From the NCBI GenBank assembly GCA_021234155.1, contig JAJEKV010000064.1, forward strand, positions 5,950,001 through 6,014,000: 64,000 bases of DNA. Reading direction: 5' to 3'. The stretch is from Isoetes taiwanensis (Eukaryota > Streptophyta > Lycopodiopsida > Isoetales > Isoetaceae). A program made the position numbers and the translations under genes. The notes beneath the pieces were generated by a model. That model saw nothing but the letters and a program-made list of their open reading frames with translations. It made no database searches and had not been told where the DNA came from. Positions within the stretch are counted from its first letter, which is position 1; each line of letters begins with the position of its first letter. This document shows positions 34,290 to 46,789 of the stretch, piece after piece.

Positions 34290-34815
34290 TACTATAATAC
34301 TTACACATTTATTAAGATTACCTTAAGGTAATATTTTTAAATCATTATTACGCCATTACATTATCAAATAACTTGTCAAATCGTAACTTCTATTAAAACA
34401 AGGTACTTATTAGTCTCCGTTATCACAACATTTAGTTTATCACAATTTAACACTTTCATATACAATTATTATTTAAGGTACTCTTCATTCCTTGCAACAC
34501 ATTCCAACAAAATTTGTGTTGCAAGTCTTCGCACCTTAAAATCCTGTATTAATTTTACAATATCTATAATTACATACTTACTATCTTAATTATTAGAATT
34601 ACTCTAAGGTAATGTTTAAGACCTTACTGTACTATTTCATTATCCAATTAACTTATGACTTCATAACTTAATCCACACAAGGTAATTATTAACTTTACTT
34701 AATACAACATTTAAGTTTATCAAAGTTTATCAATTTCATACAAAATTTACACTTCTAAGGTACTCTTCATCCCTTGCAACACATTATAACAAAATTTGTG
34801 TTGCAAGTCTTCGTA
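34290..34815. repeat. Diverged tandem repeat of about 285 bp with conserved hairpins
   Basis: Two units (about 34290-34535 and 34575-34815) share their order of phrases. Each ends in the hairpin CTTGCAACACA / TGTGTTGCAAG (34491-34525 and 34773-34807, perfect 11-bp stems), preceded by GGTACTCTTCATyCCTTGC. Each also begins near ATTACyyTAAGGTAAT, which is a perfect 16-bp palindrome at 34317-34332. A further ATTACCCTAAGGTAAT-like phrase lies near 35434. Confidence 0.8.
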
Positions 34816-37800
34816 GCTCGACCTCCTTGCCCTCCGGAGCGCTCTATTGGCCTGCAGGTCGACACTACGTTAGAACCATTTTAATTATTAATAAAATTTT
34901 GGTTATATGGTGACCACCCCACCTATCTATATGAATGCATGGCTAATCTCCCAGTGTAGGAAGAGGATGCTTCTTCCATCGTGGCCGTGGAGGCAGCGCC
35001 CTATAATGCCTATATGCCGCTCATGCCTACACCTTTAGTGGCCCACATGGAGGATAGGGTCCTTCTCGTATATGGAGCGTGAAGGATAGAGTCCTCCCCG
35101 TAGGCATTTGGCTAGAGGTGCTTTCCCTATCAATGCATTTCCTGAATGACCTCTTATCTCTCGAGGTCGTCTACTTCCGTGGGACAGAAGTAGACTTTCT
35201 AATCTACCTTCCACTCATCCAAGCGGAAACGCGGTCATGCCTACATTGACATTACACCACGTCCTAGAGATCACCGTAGTGGTGTCCCATCATCGGCAAT
35301 TACGCATGCAACCCATACCTGGCATAGGTTACATGCGTAGATTAATCGTAACTACACATGAAATTAATCTAAACACAAATCGACATGCCTGAGCCGATTT
35401 TTGCTGGCTCCTTTAATGCATGTGATTAACATAATTACCCTAAGGTAATACTTATGAATTAACATTATCATAGTATCGGATACATTATTCCCGATAGTAC
35501 AATTATATTTACTCTAAGCTTTGCAATATTTAACGACTTTTAGATCGCAATTATTTAAACAATAACCCTGATTTAGACCTATTGTATCATAGACAAGGTT
35601 TTAATTATCATACACAAGAATTAGATGTGCTTCTTATTCTCTTCCTTGGGTCCTGCATTACCCTTGGAAGTATATCCCTAAGATGCACTTAAGTATATCC
35701 GAATTCTATTTTCTATTTATATTTATAAGGACCCGAGGTCATATAGCTATCCTTGGAAGGAATTGCATCCTTGCGAAGGATTAATTGACATGCTACCTCA
35801 CATTATCATTGTTATTTAACTTATTTCCCTATGATACATATACGTACAGCAAATTCTATGCAGCTATTAGGATCTATATTTAACTTATCAATAAGACACA
35901 TTAAAGCTTCTAATACATGCGCACACCTTACCTAAGGCTAGAACACATCCACCCATTGAGCCGGCGTCGAGTAATTTGGAGATGACGTGGTCGTTGCATT
36001 GCTCCCATACTTTTGCTCCACTTTATTGGTGTAGTTAGCTGCCACGTCGGTCTCGCACGTTGAAGGCCTCCTGAGGACTACGGTATCTATCTGTCTTACG
36101 CTCTATTCGCTTCGGCCCTTGCCGGAGGGAACTCTATTCGATGGATCGTTCAATTCGATGCAAGTACGTTCAATCATAAGATTGAGCCCTCCCACTTTCT
36201 TCGGAAAGAAAATGGTCCTGCACCCCTTCAATGGCGTTGTACACAACGTCATATTTATTCTCTCCCCTTAAGAGGTTATACGCTTCTTACTTAGTGCATT
36301 AATTTACTAGCCTTAGCTGACATATATAACCATCTAAGATGGATATACATATTATGTTATCATTTATTTCAGTATAGTTATGGGTTACCTACTTGTTAGA
36401 ACGATTCTAAACCACAAGGTTTCGTCATCATGACAATTCCTTTTGTCTCAAAAGACTATTTGATTACTATAATTCTTATTTTAGATGTACCTTACATGTA
36501 TTATTCTTTTATATTCTAGAGATTCCCCCTTTCTTAGTTATTTAAACTCTTGGAATATTCCTACCAATCGAATTGATGTCATCATAACAAGTTGGCCGGA
36601 CTTGTTAGATTACTTCTTTTCTTTCGGTTGGATTATTCTTTGGAGGTACTAGATTTATACATGGTCAACAATTATCCTAGCAATGAATCCTTCTTAGCGA
36701 GGAGATCAATCTCACCAAGTGGTCTCAATATGTTGGATGTCTGTTAACAATCGTGTATAATTATAGTTACTCCTATGCATTTCCTTCCCAATCCTTGACG
36801 CTTAGCTCAATATTGGGGCGATCCTTTCAGCGAGAATATCTGGAAATGCCTTCTAATCCCAATATGGATGTTCCGTCCATACATTTAACCTACTAGGGCA
36901 CATGGCCTTAGATCCTTGAGCTTACTAGAAACTCATCCACTCGTTGGCTGCTTGAAGTAGCAAGGTAATGTTCTTCCGAGCTCGATACTTCAGTCTCCTT
37001 GACGGTGGCTCCTCTTTGATGTAGAGGTTGACTTTGTTCGTTAGAAGCCTCGCATTGCTTGATGGTGGCTTGCTGGTGTAGTTGATCACTTGAAATCTTC
37101 CATGCCGCTTTTCAAAAGCCTGGAGGTGGCGCCATTGAAGAAGATCTTTCATCTTGAACTCCTTGTCTTGGCAGCTAAACGATGACTCTGTATCCGATAT
37201 TGTTTCTTCGACTCCATCGACGTCTCATACGTCAAGTCCTCTTGTCGTTATCGTGTTGCCCGAAGAGTGTTGAGGATGTTGATTGCTTCACCCCTGCAAA
37301 TTGCCTGACATCTCTTCCTTTGATCTGTTATGCTATGGGAGGGAAGGAATAACAGGGGAACTATACATGCAAAACATATAGCTTACATAATTACAATTAC
37401 TACTAGAGCTATTAGGTCCCCCTTGTGCCTCCCTTCGAGTTGCACACCTACTCCTTGGCAATGTCATCAGTGTTCCTCCCGGTGCAATGGTGTTGACGAT
37501 ATATATCCTCCTATTTGTACGTCAGCTCGTACTCCGGGGTAACTTGTTGATATACTTGGGCCCTCTGGTGTTTGTCGGCTATGGCACAACGTGCTTTGCA
37601 TCACATTCTAACTAAAGGCGTGCGGGTCGTTGATGCTTCGACATTTCAGTCTGCTTCCTGATCAGGGTAGCCCTTAAGCCCAAATTTTTATAGGTGTAAT
37701 TTAGAATGTGAGGCGAATCTTAGCTTTTTTCGATTAGTTATGTTGGCGATTTTGTTTCGAGCTTCAATTTGAGTTGTAGCAACCTTGGAGAATCTTTCAT

Positions 37801-38186
37801 CCATCAAGCGATGGAATATATACTTTTTTCTCAAGTAAAATTTGGATCTACAATATATATTTGTTATGTCCGTATACAGTTGTAAGCGTAATGCTCACAT
37901 AATGAATATACATGTTACCAGATATTGGCATATGATTGTAAATTTCAACAGCTCCACACTAAGGGCTAAACAACAACAAGTACACAAACTTAGCCGAGGC
38001 ATGATTGCATATTATGGTGAGCAAGCACAAACCGATTTGATTTCAGTCATCTTTTTAAGATTGGATAAACAACAGACCAAAAGCAAAAGTTGCATACCTG
38101 GATATTGGAACCGGATCATGAAATCCATATAACATGCATGGTTTTTTCCCTTTCCTTTTTTTTTTTCTTGGAGGTAAACAGCAATT
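34816..38186. other. AT-rich non-coding DNA, probably internal retroelement sequence
   Basis: No domain is recognised. The minus-strand frame 37152-36925 (KRHGRFQVINYTSKPP, basic) is the only coherent coding candidate and I cannot place it. The stretch could be the interior of a large non-coding LTR derivative lying between the LTR-like segments at 34.2 and 49.4 kb. Confidence 0.35.
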
Positions 38187-38565
38187 CATATCTGGAGATC
38201 CAGAAGTATGTTTCAGCTGAAATTTGTTGCGATGGAGAGCCCTCTCAGCGATCTTTGAGTAGGTATATGATTTGCCATTGATTGTGGCTTATATCTTTGT
38301 CAAAATCACAGATTTCCGGACTGCACATCCGGCCCCCAGAAACCCTAAAGCGCTCACGGTCCTGGTCGCACGTTTATGATCATATCTAGAGATCCAGAGC
38401 TCCGTTTCAGCTGAAATTTGTTGCGTTGGAAAGCTCTCTCAGAGACCTCTCAGTAGGTATGTGATTTGCATGTGGTTGAGTCATATTTCCAAAGCAAAAT
38501 TGTAGATTTCCGGGCTGCCAATAAAACGCTTTACCCTGAAGCGCTCGTGGTCTGGAGCTTGGGGA
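38187..38565. repeat. 194-bp direct repeat, two diverged copies
   Basis: Unit 1 (38187-38380) and unit 2 (38381-38565) share CATATCTrGAGATCCAGA, TTTCAGCTGAAATTTGTTGC, GTAGGTATrTGATTTGC and CTGAAGCGCTC-like phrases. The GAAATTTGTTGC core also occurs on the minus strand at about 46618-46630 with similar surroundings. Confidence 0.8.
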
Positions 38566-38649
38566 GCTTTCGTTTCAGAATCAGGGACTTCACAATAGAC
38601 TTGGTCTCAGGTTCAGACTTGCAGTAGTGAGACTCTAAATGACCCAGGA

Positions 38650-39830
38650 CATGACTCTCAGGCAGCAGACAATGGAAGAAAAGCTGCATGCACTAAAGAA
38701 GCGAGCAGCACGGAACGGAGGGGCTCCTCTCCCTCGAGCATGTCACGCAACCGAGAATATCTGAGCCTTGGAGGCAAAGTTGACAATGAGTACAGATAGG
38801 TTGGCAAGTATGGAGGCACAAAGAGACACCCACCAACAAATGATAGCCATCCTCAAGAAACAGTTGGTGAAGGAGAGAGAACGGATCTCCACATTAGAAG
38901 AAGCGGTCGCGGCCATTGAATGACCGCTTTGGGCTGGCCGACTTCGAGCGATCAAGCCGCGGGGTATTATTGTCGCCGCTTAAGAAGTGAATTCATGGCA
39001 ACATCTCAAACACCGAATGAGGTTACCCAAATGGATTGATAGGATCCATCAGCAGGTGACGATGAGATATCACAACCGCAGAGAGAGCTCGTGCAAGCAA
39101 AGGGAACAGATTACACGGTTGGCTATCGCAGTTTCCATCTTGCGGACCATGAAGCTAGAATGCATCAGATGCAAGCAAGGTTGGACACCCTAGAAAAGAG
39201 ACAACCAGAAGGACAGAAGCAGCACCCAGGCTCTCGGCCCTAGAGAAGAGAGTGGCCGAGTTTCACCGAGATGTATGATCTCCGCCGGAGATGAAACGAA
39301 CAGGAACTGCCCCGAGGCATCAATAGTGCGCCCAATGCCGGAGGCGAGGTGGCCCGTGGAATCGTGCAGGTCCTTCGCGAGAGGAGCAGGATCGCCAATC
39401 CCGCCGGGCTGAACCTCATTGTCCCGGCTTGCCCGAAGATCATGGGGAAGATCTGGCCGGCTAAGCCGAATGCCCCGGTGCCGGAGAGGCTAGGCTAACC
39501 CCAGATTTGGGGTGAGAAACCCGACCCAGTCGGGGGCCAAACATGAGACCCCGGACCGGTCAAATTCACAAGATGTTGGACCAGGCATCCAAGACTCTAT
39601 TGCTGCAACGCCAGCTAGCCCGGTTGAAGGGGACATCAATATACTTGGACACGATCTTACTCCGTGCAACAAAAGGAGAGACGAGAGGAGTTCACAAAAA
39701 TCGAACCAAGTCGACAAAGGGGGATCGGCAGGCTTGGTTAATGGCAAGATGAAGGTGTTTGTACCTCCGCGCCAACAAAGATGGCGAGAGGCAGCGGGCG
39801 ATGGGGCCGGGGACATCTAGACCTTTCACC
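38650..39830 (+). pseudogene. LINE-B ORF1 region (coiled coil), broken
   Basis: The reading is split by stops. It includes a heptad-like LEAKLTMSTDRLASMEAQRD and LKKQLVKERERISTLEEAV near 38760-38915, consistent with the coiled coil of LINE ORF1 proteins. Near 39590-39770 two frames together give KTLLLQRQLARLKGTSIYL, HDLTPCNKRRDERS and a KVFVPPRQQ end. I recognise this as the DDLT-type segment that precedes the endonuclease in many LINEs. Stops and shifts show that no intact protein can be made. Confidence 0.6.
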
Positions 39831-39944
39831 TCCGAGACGGCAAAACCGGATGCAACAACCAGGGACCCGGTGCTTTCCGGGCACCACTGAACGGCCCCCG
39901 CAACCTCCTGAGCTGGTGCGGGACAACCGCCACAGATAGGGACA

Positions 39945-42900
39945 ATGTCTCCACTTTGTATCATGGAACCTGTAGGGGATTCCCCGAAGAAGGGCGGTGG
40001 CCTTGTTGGGATCGCTACAGGTATGGACATCATCTTCTTGCAAGAGACATGGGAATATCGTGGTCATCAACTGCCGGACATCCCGGGATACCAGTGCTTC
40101 TCGCTGGCTAATGCGCGCCATGGCAAGCGAGGATATGGAGGGGTGGCATGCTACTTCAAAGATGCTATAGCAGCCACGGTCTCGCTCCACAAGGCTGACA
40201 GACTTAACCGCTACCTGTGGATGAGAATATTGGAGCCTCAGCATCGTCCATTATTTATTGCATGCTGTTATATACCCCATGCAGCCTCTAAGTTCTAGGT
40301 CCAGGAGGCAGACACAGATGCACAAATGCCTTATAGAGATCTGTATGATGATGTAGAGCAATATCGCCAGCAAGGGCATGTGCTCTTGTTAGGAGATTTC
40401 AATGCCCGCACTGCACAGCTGCAGTCGGTTACCTTCCAGGGAGAGGCCGATTCTGACCCACTCTGGCTTGAAACAGCTGCACCCCAACATGCCAGACAGT
40501 CTCAAGATGCAGTCACCAACGCCTTTGGAAGGGAGTTGGTTCAACTCTGTCAGGTCTTTGACATGGTAGTGTGCAATGGTATGATCAGATGGCCGCAATC
40601 AGGGGGTTTTACTTGCAAGAGCGATAGACATGATGGTGGAGCTAGCGTGGTAGACTATCTCCTTGCTCCAGTGGTAGGACTTGACATGATCAGCGAGCTC
40701 TCAATTGGCACACGAACAGGAGATGAGGAGGCTTTGTCGGACCACTATCCACTTTATGTCACTTTGGATTGGGAGCACTCAGTAGCGCAATCACAGAGTA
40801 GAAACCATCAGGGGTTGAGATACATCCCCGACTACCGAAAGCAAGCAGATTATGAGTCTGTGTTGGAACGTGAACTGCAGGGGATTGATGCCCTTTGCAC
40901 GTTACATGATAGGTGGGAATGGCTTGTAAACGCCTTGCTCACAGCAGCTAGTGCATGCTTTGCAGCGAGGGATCGCTCGCGAATGGACACTTTGTCGCGC
41001 CCCTCCCTCCCCGGGTTTGACGCTGAGTGCAAGGCTCTAAAGACCCAACTACGCCTCGTCTCAGATCCACAGTTGCGGCAACAGGCCATTCAGGACTATA
41101 GGGCATTCTTGAAATCCAAAAAGCATGCGTACATTGCAGACCATCAGCAGCGCATGTTTGATTTGTTGATGACTGAGCCGAAAGCCTTCTGGCGTAGGGT
41201 GTTGTACAAGAGGCATCAACCACCCGGCAATATTACCGTAGACCAGTGGATGCATTGCTTGGAGGAGCTGTATGATCCCCCAGGAGCAGCTGCTGGGGTT
41301 CCAGATCAGGTAGGAGAAATGCTACAGCTCATGGAGGAAGACATCCAACAGGGCCTTAGACACCTGGCTAATGGCAAAGCGAAGGACTTGCGGGGACTTC
41401 AAGCCGAGTTATTGAAATGGGGTGGACCAGCTTTGCTAGGGCCTCTGACAGCGATCATTAACTAGGCCATAAGGGAGGGCCTCCCGGGAGAGTGGATGGT
41501 TAGCAAGGTCACCCCAATTCATAAGACAGGTAACAGGGATGATTCGGCGAACTACCGCATGATCATGGTGAGCCCATTACTCGCAAAGCTTTTAGCAGGT
41601 GTGGTGGAGAAGAAGTTAACTTCGATTGGGGCTTTGAGGAAAGGAAGATCGGAGTCTTGATTGGCGGTGGGGGTTTCACCGCCCACCCCCAATCGACCAT
41701 ATATTCACTCTCGGAATCCTTATGGAAGCTACTACGCACGCGCTTGTGGCGTGACTGTCTTCTTTGTTTAGAGATTTCAAGGCGGCATATGATACGGTCC
41801 CTCGGGACTGTTATGGCAGCATTTGCAGGTATTTACATGCCCCACAGGACTTACAAAATGTCATCTATAGACTCTATGATGGGATATATCTTTGCATTGC
41901 CCGCATCGGATCAGTGAAGTTGCTAGCACCATAGGGGTTAAACAGGGGATGTCCGTTATCTCCAACGCTCTTTGGTCTCTACATTGACAAGTTGGAGACC
42001 CGGATGCAAGAACATGGGCGGTGGCCCGCAGCTACCGAAGGCATACAATATAAGGCAATTGCTCTATGCGACGATGTAGACTTGCTATCCCATACAGCCT
42101 GACCCGAGTATGCAAAAAACATTTGGATGCTCTTAGTGGGTTCTGTGACACAACAGAATGATGGTGAACTGCTTGAAAAACTAAGCTCCCGGTCCTCTCC
42201 TCGCAACATGATATCCCGGATCTCTATTACGAGAGGGGCGGAAGGTGGATGTTGTAAGGACCTTCAAGTATCCGGGAATCGACTTTTCGCTAGCATGTTA
42301 TGGGATGACTTGTTGGAAAGATGGGTCAGTAGATGGAAAGCCACATATGCTATGCTAGAATAGCTGCTACAAAATAGACCTATGTGGTCGGGCACGTAGA
42401 GCACACCTGCTCGAGCACTTTCGTTGAACCGGTATTGTTGTATGGGGTAGAGGTCCGGGGTCCAAAGAATTAGCAAGAACACACGGGATAAGCTAGAGAG
42501 GGTGCAAAAGGCCTTCTTAACATACTGATCTAGGTATCAAGGACCGCGGTGCCTTATCGATTTTGCTATATGAGACTGGGGTTACGCCCCCGCAACATTC
42601 CGCTATCTTGCAGACATCTTGCATATTTCCACAAGGTCACCAAAGATGGATGCACAACGTCTTCCCCGAGGGCTTTGTTATTGGCACAAGAGCCACAACG
42701 ACCGAAGAGGGTATGGCGGGGAGCAATCTTGTCGGGGGTGGTTATGCAACATGGTCTATAGACTACCGGCCAGATTGTGGCTATGCCGATGCCCGAGGAC
42801 ATCTTTGCACACCTGAATGGCGCTTTGCCACCACTACGTGGGATCACGACCACTCGTGCAAAGCCTAAAACAGAGCACTACCACACGCAAGTTAATCCAA

Positions 42901-43320
42901 CACTGGAACATGGCCCACACCCGGTGCCCGGAAAGCGCATATCTCTATGAAGAAACGGAGAGCTATTGCCTCCGTGGAGGATTCGGGTCCCATCATCTCG
43001 AATTGAAACAGTCGTTGGACTACGGATGGAGGGCGAGAATCCCCGGCATGAGAGAATATGCCGTGTTGCCACATGGATAGTAGAGGATGAGCACCATGCT
43101 CGCAAGAGTGTCCGGCATATCATATCCGAAACAACACATGCTGATCTTAGATGCTCGAGGCACCGGCTTGCATCAATTCTTTGGCATCGCCAATGGTTGC
43201 ACGTCTCGCATCCTACATTTTGCAAGTCTCTACAGTCAGAGAATCCCTTACAGGACAAGGGATCTGAGAGCCTACTACCAGGGTTTTTCCTCCCATGTGG
43301 GGGTTTTTTCATCCCAGTAG
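39945..43320 (+). pseudogene. LINE-B ORF2: endonuclease intact-looking, RT and tail decayed
   Basis: From 39945 the endonuclease has MDIIFLQETWE, GYQCFSLANARHGKRGYGG and, after a TAG at about 40296, HVLLLGDFNART, VVDYLL and LSDHYPLYVTL. A linker with ALCTLHDRWEWLVNALL, KAFWRRVLY and LANGKAKDLRGLQAELLK follows to a second TAG at 41463. RT motifs then continue as EGLPGEWMVSKVTPIHKTGN, IGVKQG and WMLLVGSV-like scraps in several frames to about 42.4 kb. The region 43.05-43.32 kb carries VEDEHHA and LHQFFGIANGCTSRILHF, matching the zinc-binding tail of LINE-C. The endonuclease is far better preserved than the RT. Confidence 0.8.
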
Positions 43321-43387
43321 TAGGGACACATTGTATAGTAGCATTTGTCTTTTTGATGTGGTTTTATCTGCTTTGTGTACTGCATGT

Positions 43388-43430
43388 ACCGTCTCATAGG
43401 TCAAGTTTGGCCTCCGCGGACGTTAAAATA
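43388..43430 (+). other. LINE-B 3'-end hairpin
   Basis: CCGTC...AGG...CCT...GGACGT forms a stem-loop just before the TTCC tail. See the matching structures at 1267-1299 and 49994-50028. Confidence 0.6.
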
Positions 43431-43452
43431 TACTTCCTTCCTTCCTTCCTTC

Positions 43453-46400
43453 TAAAAAACTCACCAAGAATAGAATTCGTATTAATTTTACATGATTTTA
43501 GGGGGTTAAGGGGCGATTTTAGAATAATTACCAAGAATAAAATTCACATGGGGGCGAATCCAAAAATCCATCATTTAGTGATGTAGGCTAACTTATGAGT
43601 GGAGGGAGAAAATTTTGTAGACAAGGTGGTGATATTTTATTGGCACCACTCCTAATTGATCCTACTCAACAATAGTGGAAAAACATGCAAATGTCAAAAA
43701 AAAAGCCTTTTGGCGATATTTCGAGCTTAAGGGCTACCCTGTTCCTGATCCTGTTCTTGGGCTGTAATTGTTCCACCCTTCATGGTACTTGAAGCTATTC
43801 GGAGGCGTCTCTTGAGGTTGTGCGCGATTCCTTTGGCCATACTCCTCTGGAGTTGTTTTCTTCTGTCGTTGCTCTTTGAATCGTCTATCCTTGGGTTCAG
43901 CAAGTTGCATGCAAGTCCGCGTGCAAGTCATCGGCTCGCCTCGCCTAGTTGCTTCTCCATCGAGCTTCCAAACTTCCTTGTTTGATCTCCTCGATCACAT
44001 GGCTTGGACGTTGTCACGTTCCACAGTGCTATGCCGTCTTCTTGTCTTGAGGTACCTTCCGGAGGCTTTGATTGTGCTCGTCAGTTTTGATCCTCCTGTT
44101 GCCTCTGGAGAGCTCGTGGAAGAAGTCAGTTGCTAGCACTTCTCCAGCTTCCAGTTCCTGACCTTTGTCCCTCTATGCATGTTGGTCTCTCTGTCAAGTA
44201 ACGCGTCATGGCTCTCCTCCCTGCTGGCTATATTGTCGGGATGATGGATCCTTATATCTGTGCAGCTTGACCCTTGAGTTGAAGAAGCACCTGCCTTAGG
44301 TATACTCTTGTCGTTGAATAGCCTGGCTATTGTCTTGAACTCTCTTTTTGCCGAAGGTGCTTCAGTTGCTATCCTTGTCGTTAAGGTGTCGAATGCTTCT
44401 ACCTTGGGCATTTGACGTGCCACATGTCGGAGATATGATCGGCTTCTTCTCTTCTAATTACTGGTAGGAGTATCTGACGAAGCCATCACCTAGTTGTTGA
44501 AGGCATATCTCCTCGTCGCAGTGCCTTTCGTAAGTGCCTCTCCATCTAATACCTGTGTCATAGCGCATCACCCTATATTACCACAAGGTGGAATTATGGT
44601 CGTCGAGATGTTGCCTTCTTAGTTGGCTCGTTGATGTCGGGTCTTTCCTCCTTCTTATTTGTTGAGGCCACTCGTGTCATAAGTTCATCAAGTGTTGCCA
44701 CTGCCACAAGATGTAGTGTTGCGCCCTGACGATTTCCTGGTGCCGCGCTGATGATCTTGACATGACTGGTGTTGTCTCTTATTCTGACATTGGGTGAACG
44801 AGCAGTGTTCTATTTGAGGGCACTTCCCGAAGTGTTTGGAGTCGAAGGTTTGCTTGGGCTCTGGTTGTTTCTCCCTCGTACTTGCTCTTCCATTTTGATC
44901 TTGGGCTATAGTTCTACTTCGTTGCTTCCTCCTTTGGTAGTCGAAGTGAAGGAGCTTCTTGATCTAAGCGCTAAATCCATAAAACATGACTCTAACTCAT
45001 GTTTCTCCACTATATATGTGAACACTCGAGATATACAATAGACATATACGCATTTACATTGGGATTTTAATTCATCCACTTTTCCAAAACAACTACGAAG
45101 GTCTACTTAAATGTTTATACTCCTTTAGGGTTTCTCCTCCTATCGCGTTTGATTCTTCGGTTTTGCTGCATCTTCTTCGTTCTGGTTGACTTCGGGATTC
45201 CTTGAGATGCTGCTACTATTGTTGACCTTCATGTCTGATCCGAGCTCATCACTCCAGGTTGCGAAGAGTGTTCGTCGATGTGATCCCTTGAAAAAGATGC
45301 TCCTCCCTAATGTGTATGTCCGCCGTGAGGAATGCAGTGACCGCTCAACGTCCCTACATGCTGTGTGTCGTTGCAAGGTTGCCGATGTGCGGTGCCATTG
45401 ATCGCTTGAGTAGGATCACCTGGCTGTTGCAGTCGGGCATTCTTGAATGTCTTCGAAGCTCCGAGATTGTGGTCGGTAGGCAGGCATTGTTGTTCCTCCG
45501 CAGGTTGAATTTCTGGGTGCGACTTCTGTTGCTTGGGCTTTGCTTCATTCCGAGGTGCCTCTGCTGTGCCTTGAAGTGTGGTCGTCTCCATTGTACCTAT
45601 CATAGCTCCTTTTGGTCACCTTTGTGTGATTTGTACCTGCTGGCTAGGTCGTCTCCTCCGTCCTTTGGGTCCTATCCATTGGAGTCTCGCACTCCTTGGC
45701 TAACGTAGTAAAGTCGTCCTTCCTTTGGTTTCTAGGTGTTTCTGGGTCCGGGATTCTTGTCCGAGCGGAATGTTCTCCTCCTTGATCTCGCCCCTAATGC
45801 TGATATAGGCCTTCAAGTCGGAGATGTTGCATCCCTGATATGCGTCTCCTCTCCTTATCTGTCTGTACATCAGCTGGGGCTTCGATGTCTTCAAGAAGTT
45901 GCGCCTCTAGCTCTTCTGCGGCTCTGGCCCTGTACTTCGAAAGCAACGCTCGTATATCCTAGAGTCTAAGGGTCTACTTGAAGGGCTCTCCTACAACATT
46001 CTGGGCTCTATAAGCAAGCAAGATGGCTCGAGCAGCATTACTGGAGACATATCTATAATCTCCAAGTCTATGGACATTAGGACGTGTGGTATGGCATGAC
46101 ATGAGGGTTGTTTTGCAAGACCTCCATGATGTTTGAGGCATACTCTAAGGTCCTAGCAAAGTTGGTTTGGGGGAGTCCAATCTCTACACATGGAGTGACT
46201 TGGGCAGCTCTAGACTCTAGCTCCTTTCTAGGTACCCTGGCAATAGGGAGTGTCAATGTGGCGGCTATATAAGTCAAACTCTATTAGAAGGACGCAAAAT
46301 TAGGTCAAGGTTTATGCCTTTGGCATGAGCAGAGGTGATGTACCAACTGTTGGACTTGGGTTGCTATGCTGAGGTCTAGATGACTATAACAAAGGGGTGT

Positions 46401-46789
46401 TCTTGGGCACTTCTATCTAGGAGTAAGGCATCAGCTTCGAGCCGAGATCAATACTTGCGAGCTACTAATGGGATATGCTTCTATTTACAAACAAACCACA
46501 TTTTGGAAAAACAATTCAAGGGTTTGAGCAATTTTGGTCATTTTAAACTAGGGCTTGACATTTCTAGCCTAATTTGAGATCGTAAATGGATTCTAGGCTG
46601 TCTAACGGTCCCATTGCAACAAATTTCAGGCGATTTAGAGCTCTGTAGCTCAAGTTATGGAGGTTCAAAGTTTGGAGGTCTCACACAGATAGGGAACAAA
46701 AGATGGAACTTACTAACTCAACTTAATTAAGTAAGATTACAGACGTTGCTTAGTCTAAAACTCAAAAATTTTCCATCATTTACAAAATT
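43453..46789. other. Decayed DNA, probably old retroelement interior
   Basis: Many short frames overlap on both strands (for example 45307-45603 minus, rich in Q, T and P, and 45310-45708 plus) without a recognisable domain. A minus-strand stretch near 43.74-43.9 kb is basic and glutamine-rich and could be gag-like. I find no RT or integrase motif. Confidence 0.35.

Larger units (their letters stand above)
38640..43452 (+). mobile_element. LINE-B, non-LTR retrotransposon with (TTCC)n tail
   Basis: Read on the plus strand: an ORF1-like coiled-coil region at about 38.65-39.85 kb, an endonuclease plus linker at 39.94-41.46 kb, a decayed RT at 41.4-42.4 kb and a decayed zinc-binding tail at about 43.05-43.3 kb. 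It ends in a 3' hairpin at about 43388-43425 and a TTCC microsatellite at 43433-43452. The family is the same as LINE-C: both share tail codons (HADL/PDL..LF/FG) and the 3' hairpin. The left edge is approximate and no target duplication was found. It differs clearly from LINE-A in sequence and 3' end. Confidence 0.8.

Noticed and set aside
45310-45708. Plus-strand frame of 132 codons
   Set aside because: Cysteine/leucine-rich with no domain, and overlapped by equally long minus-strand frames, so I do not call a gene.
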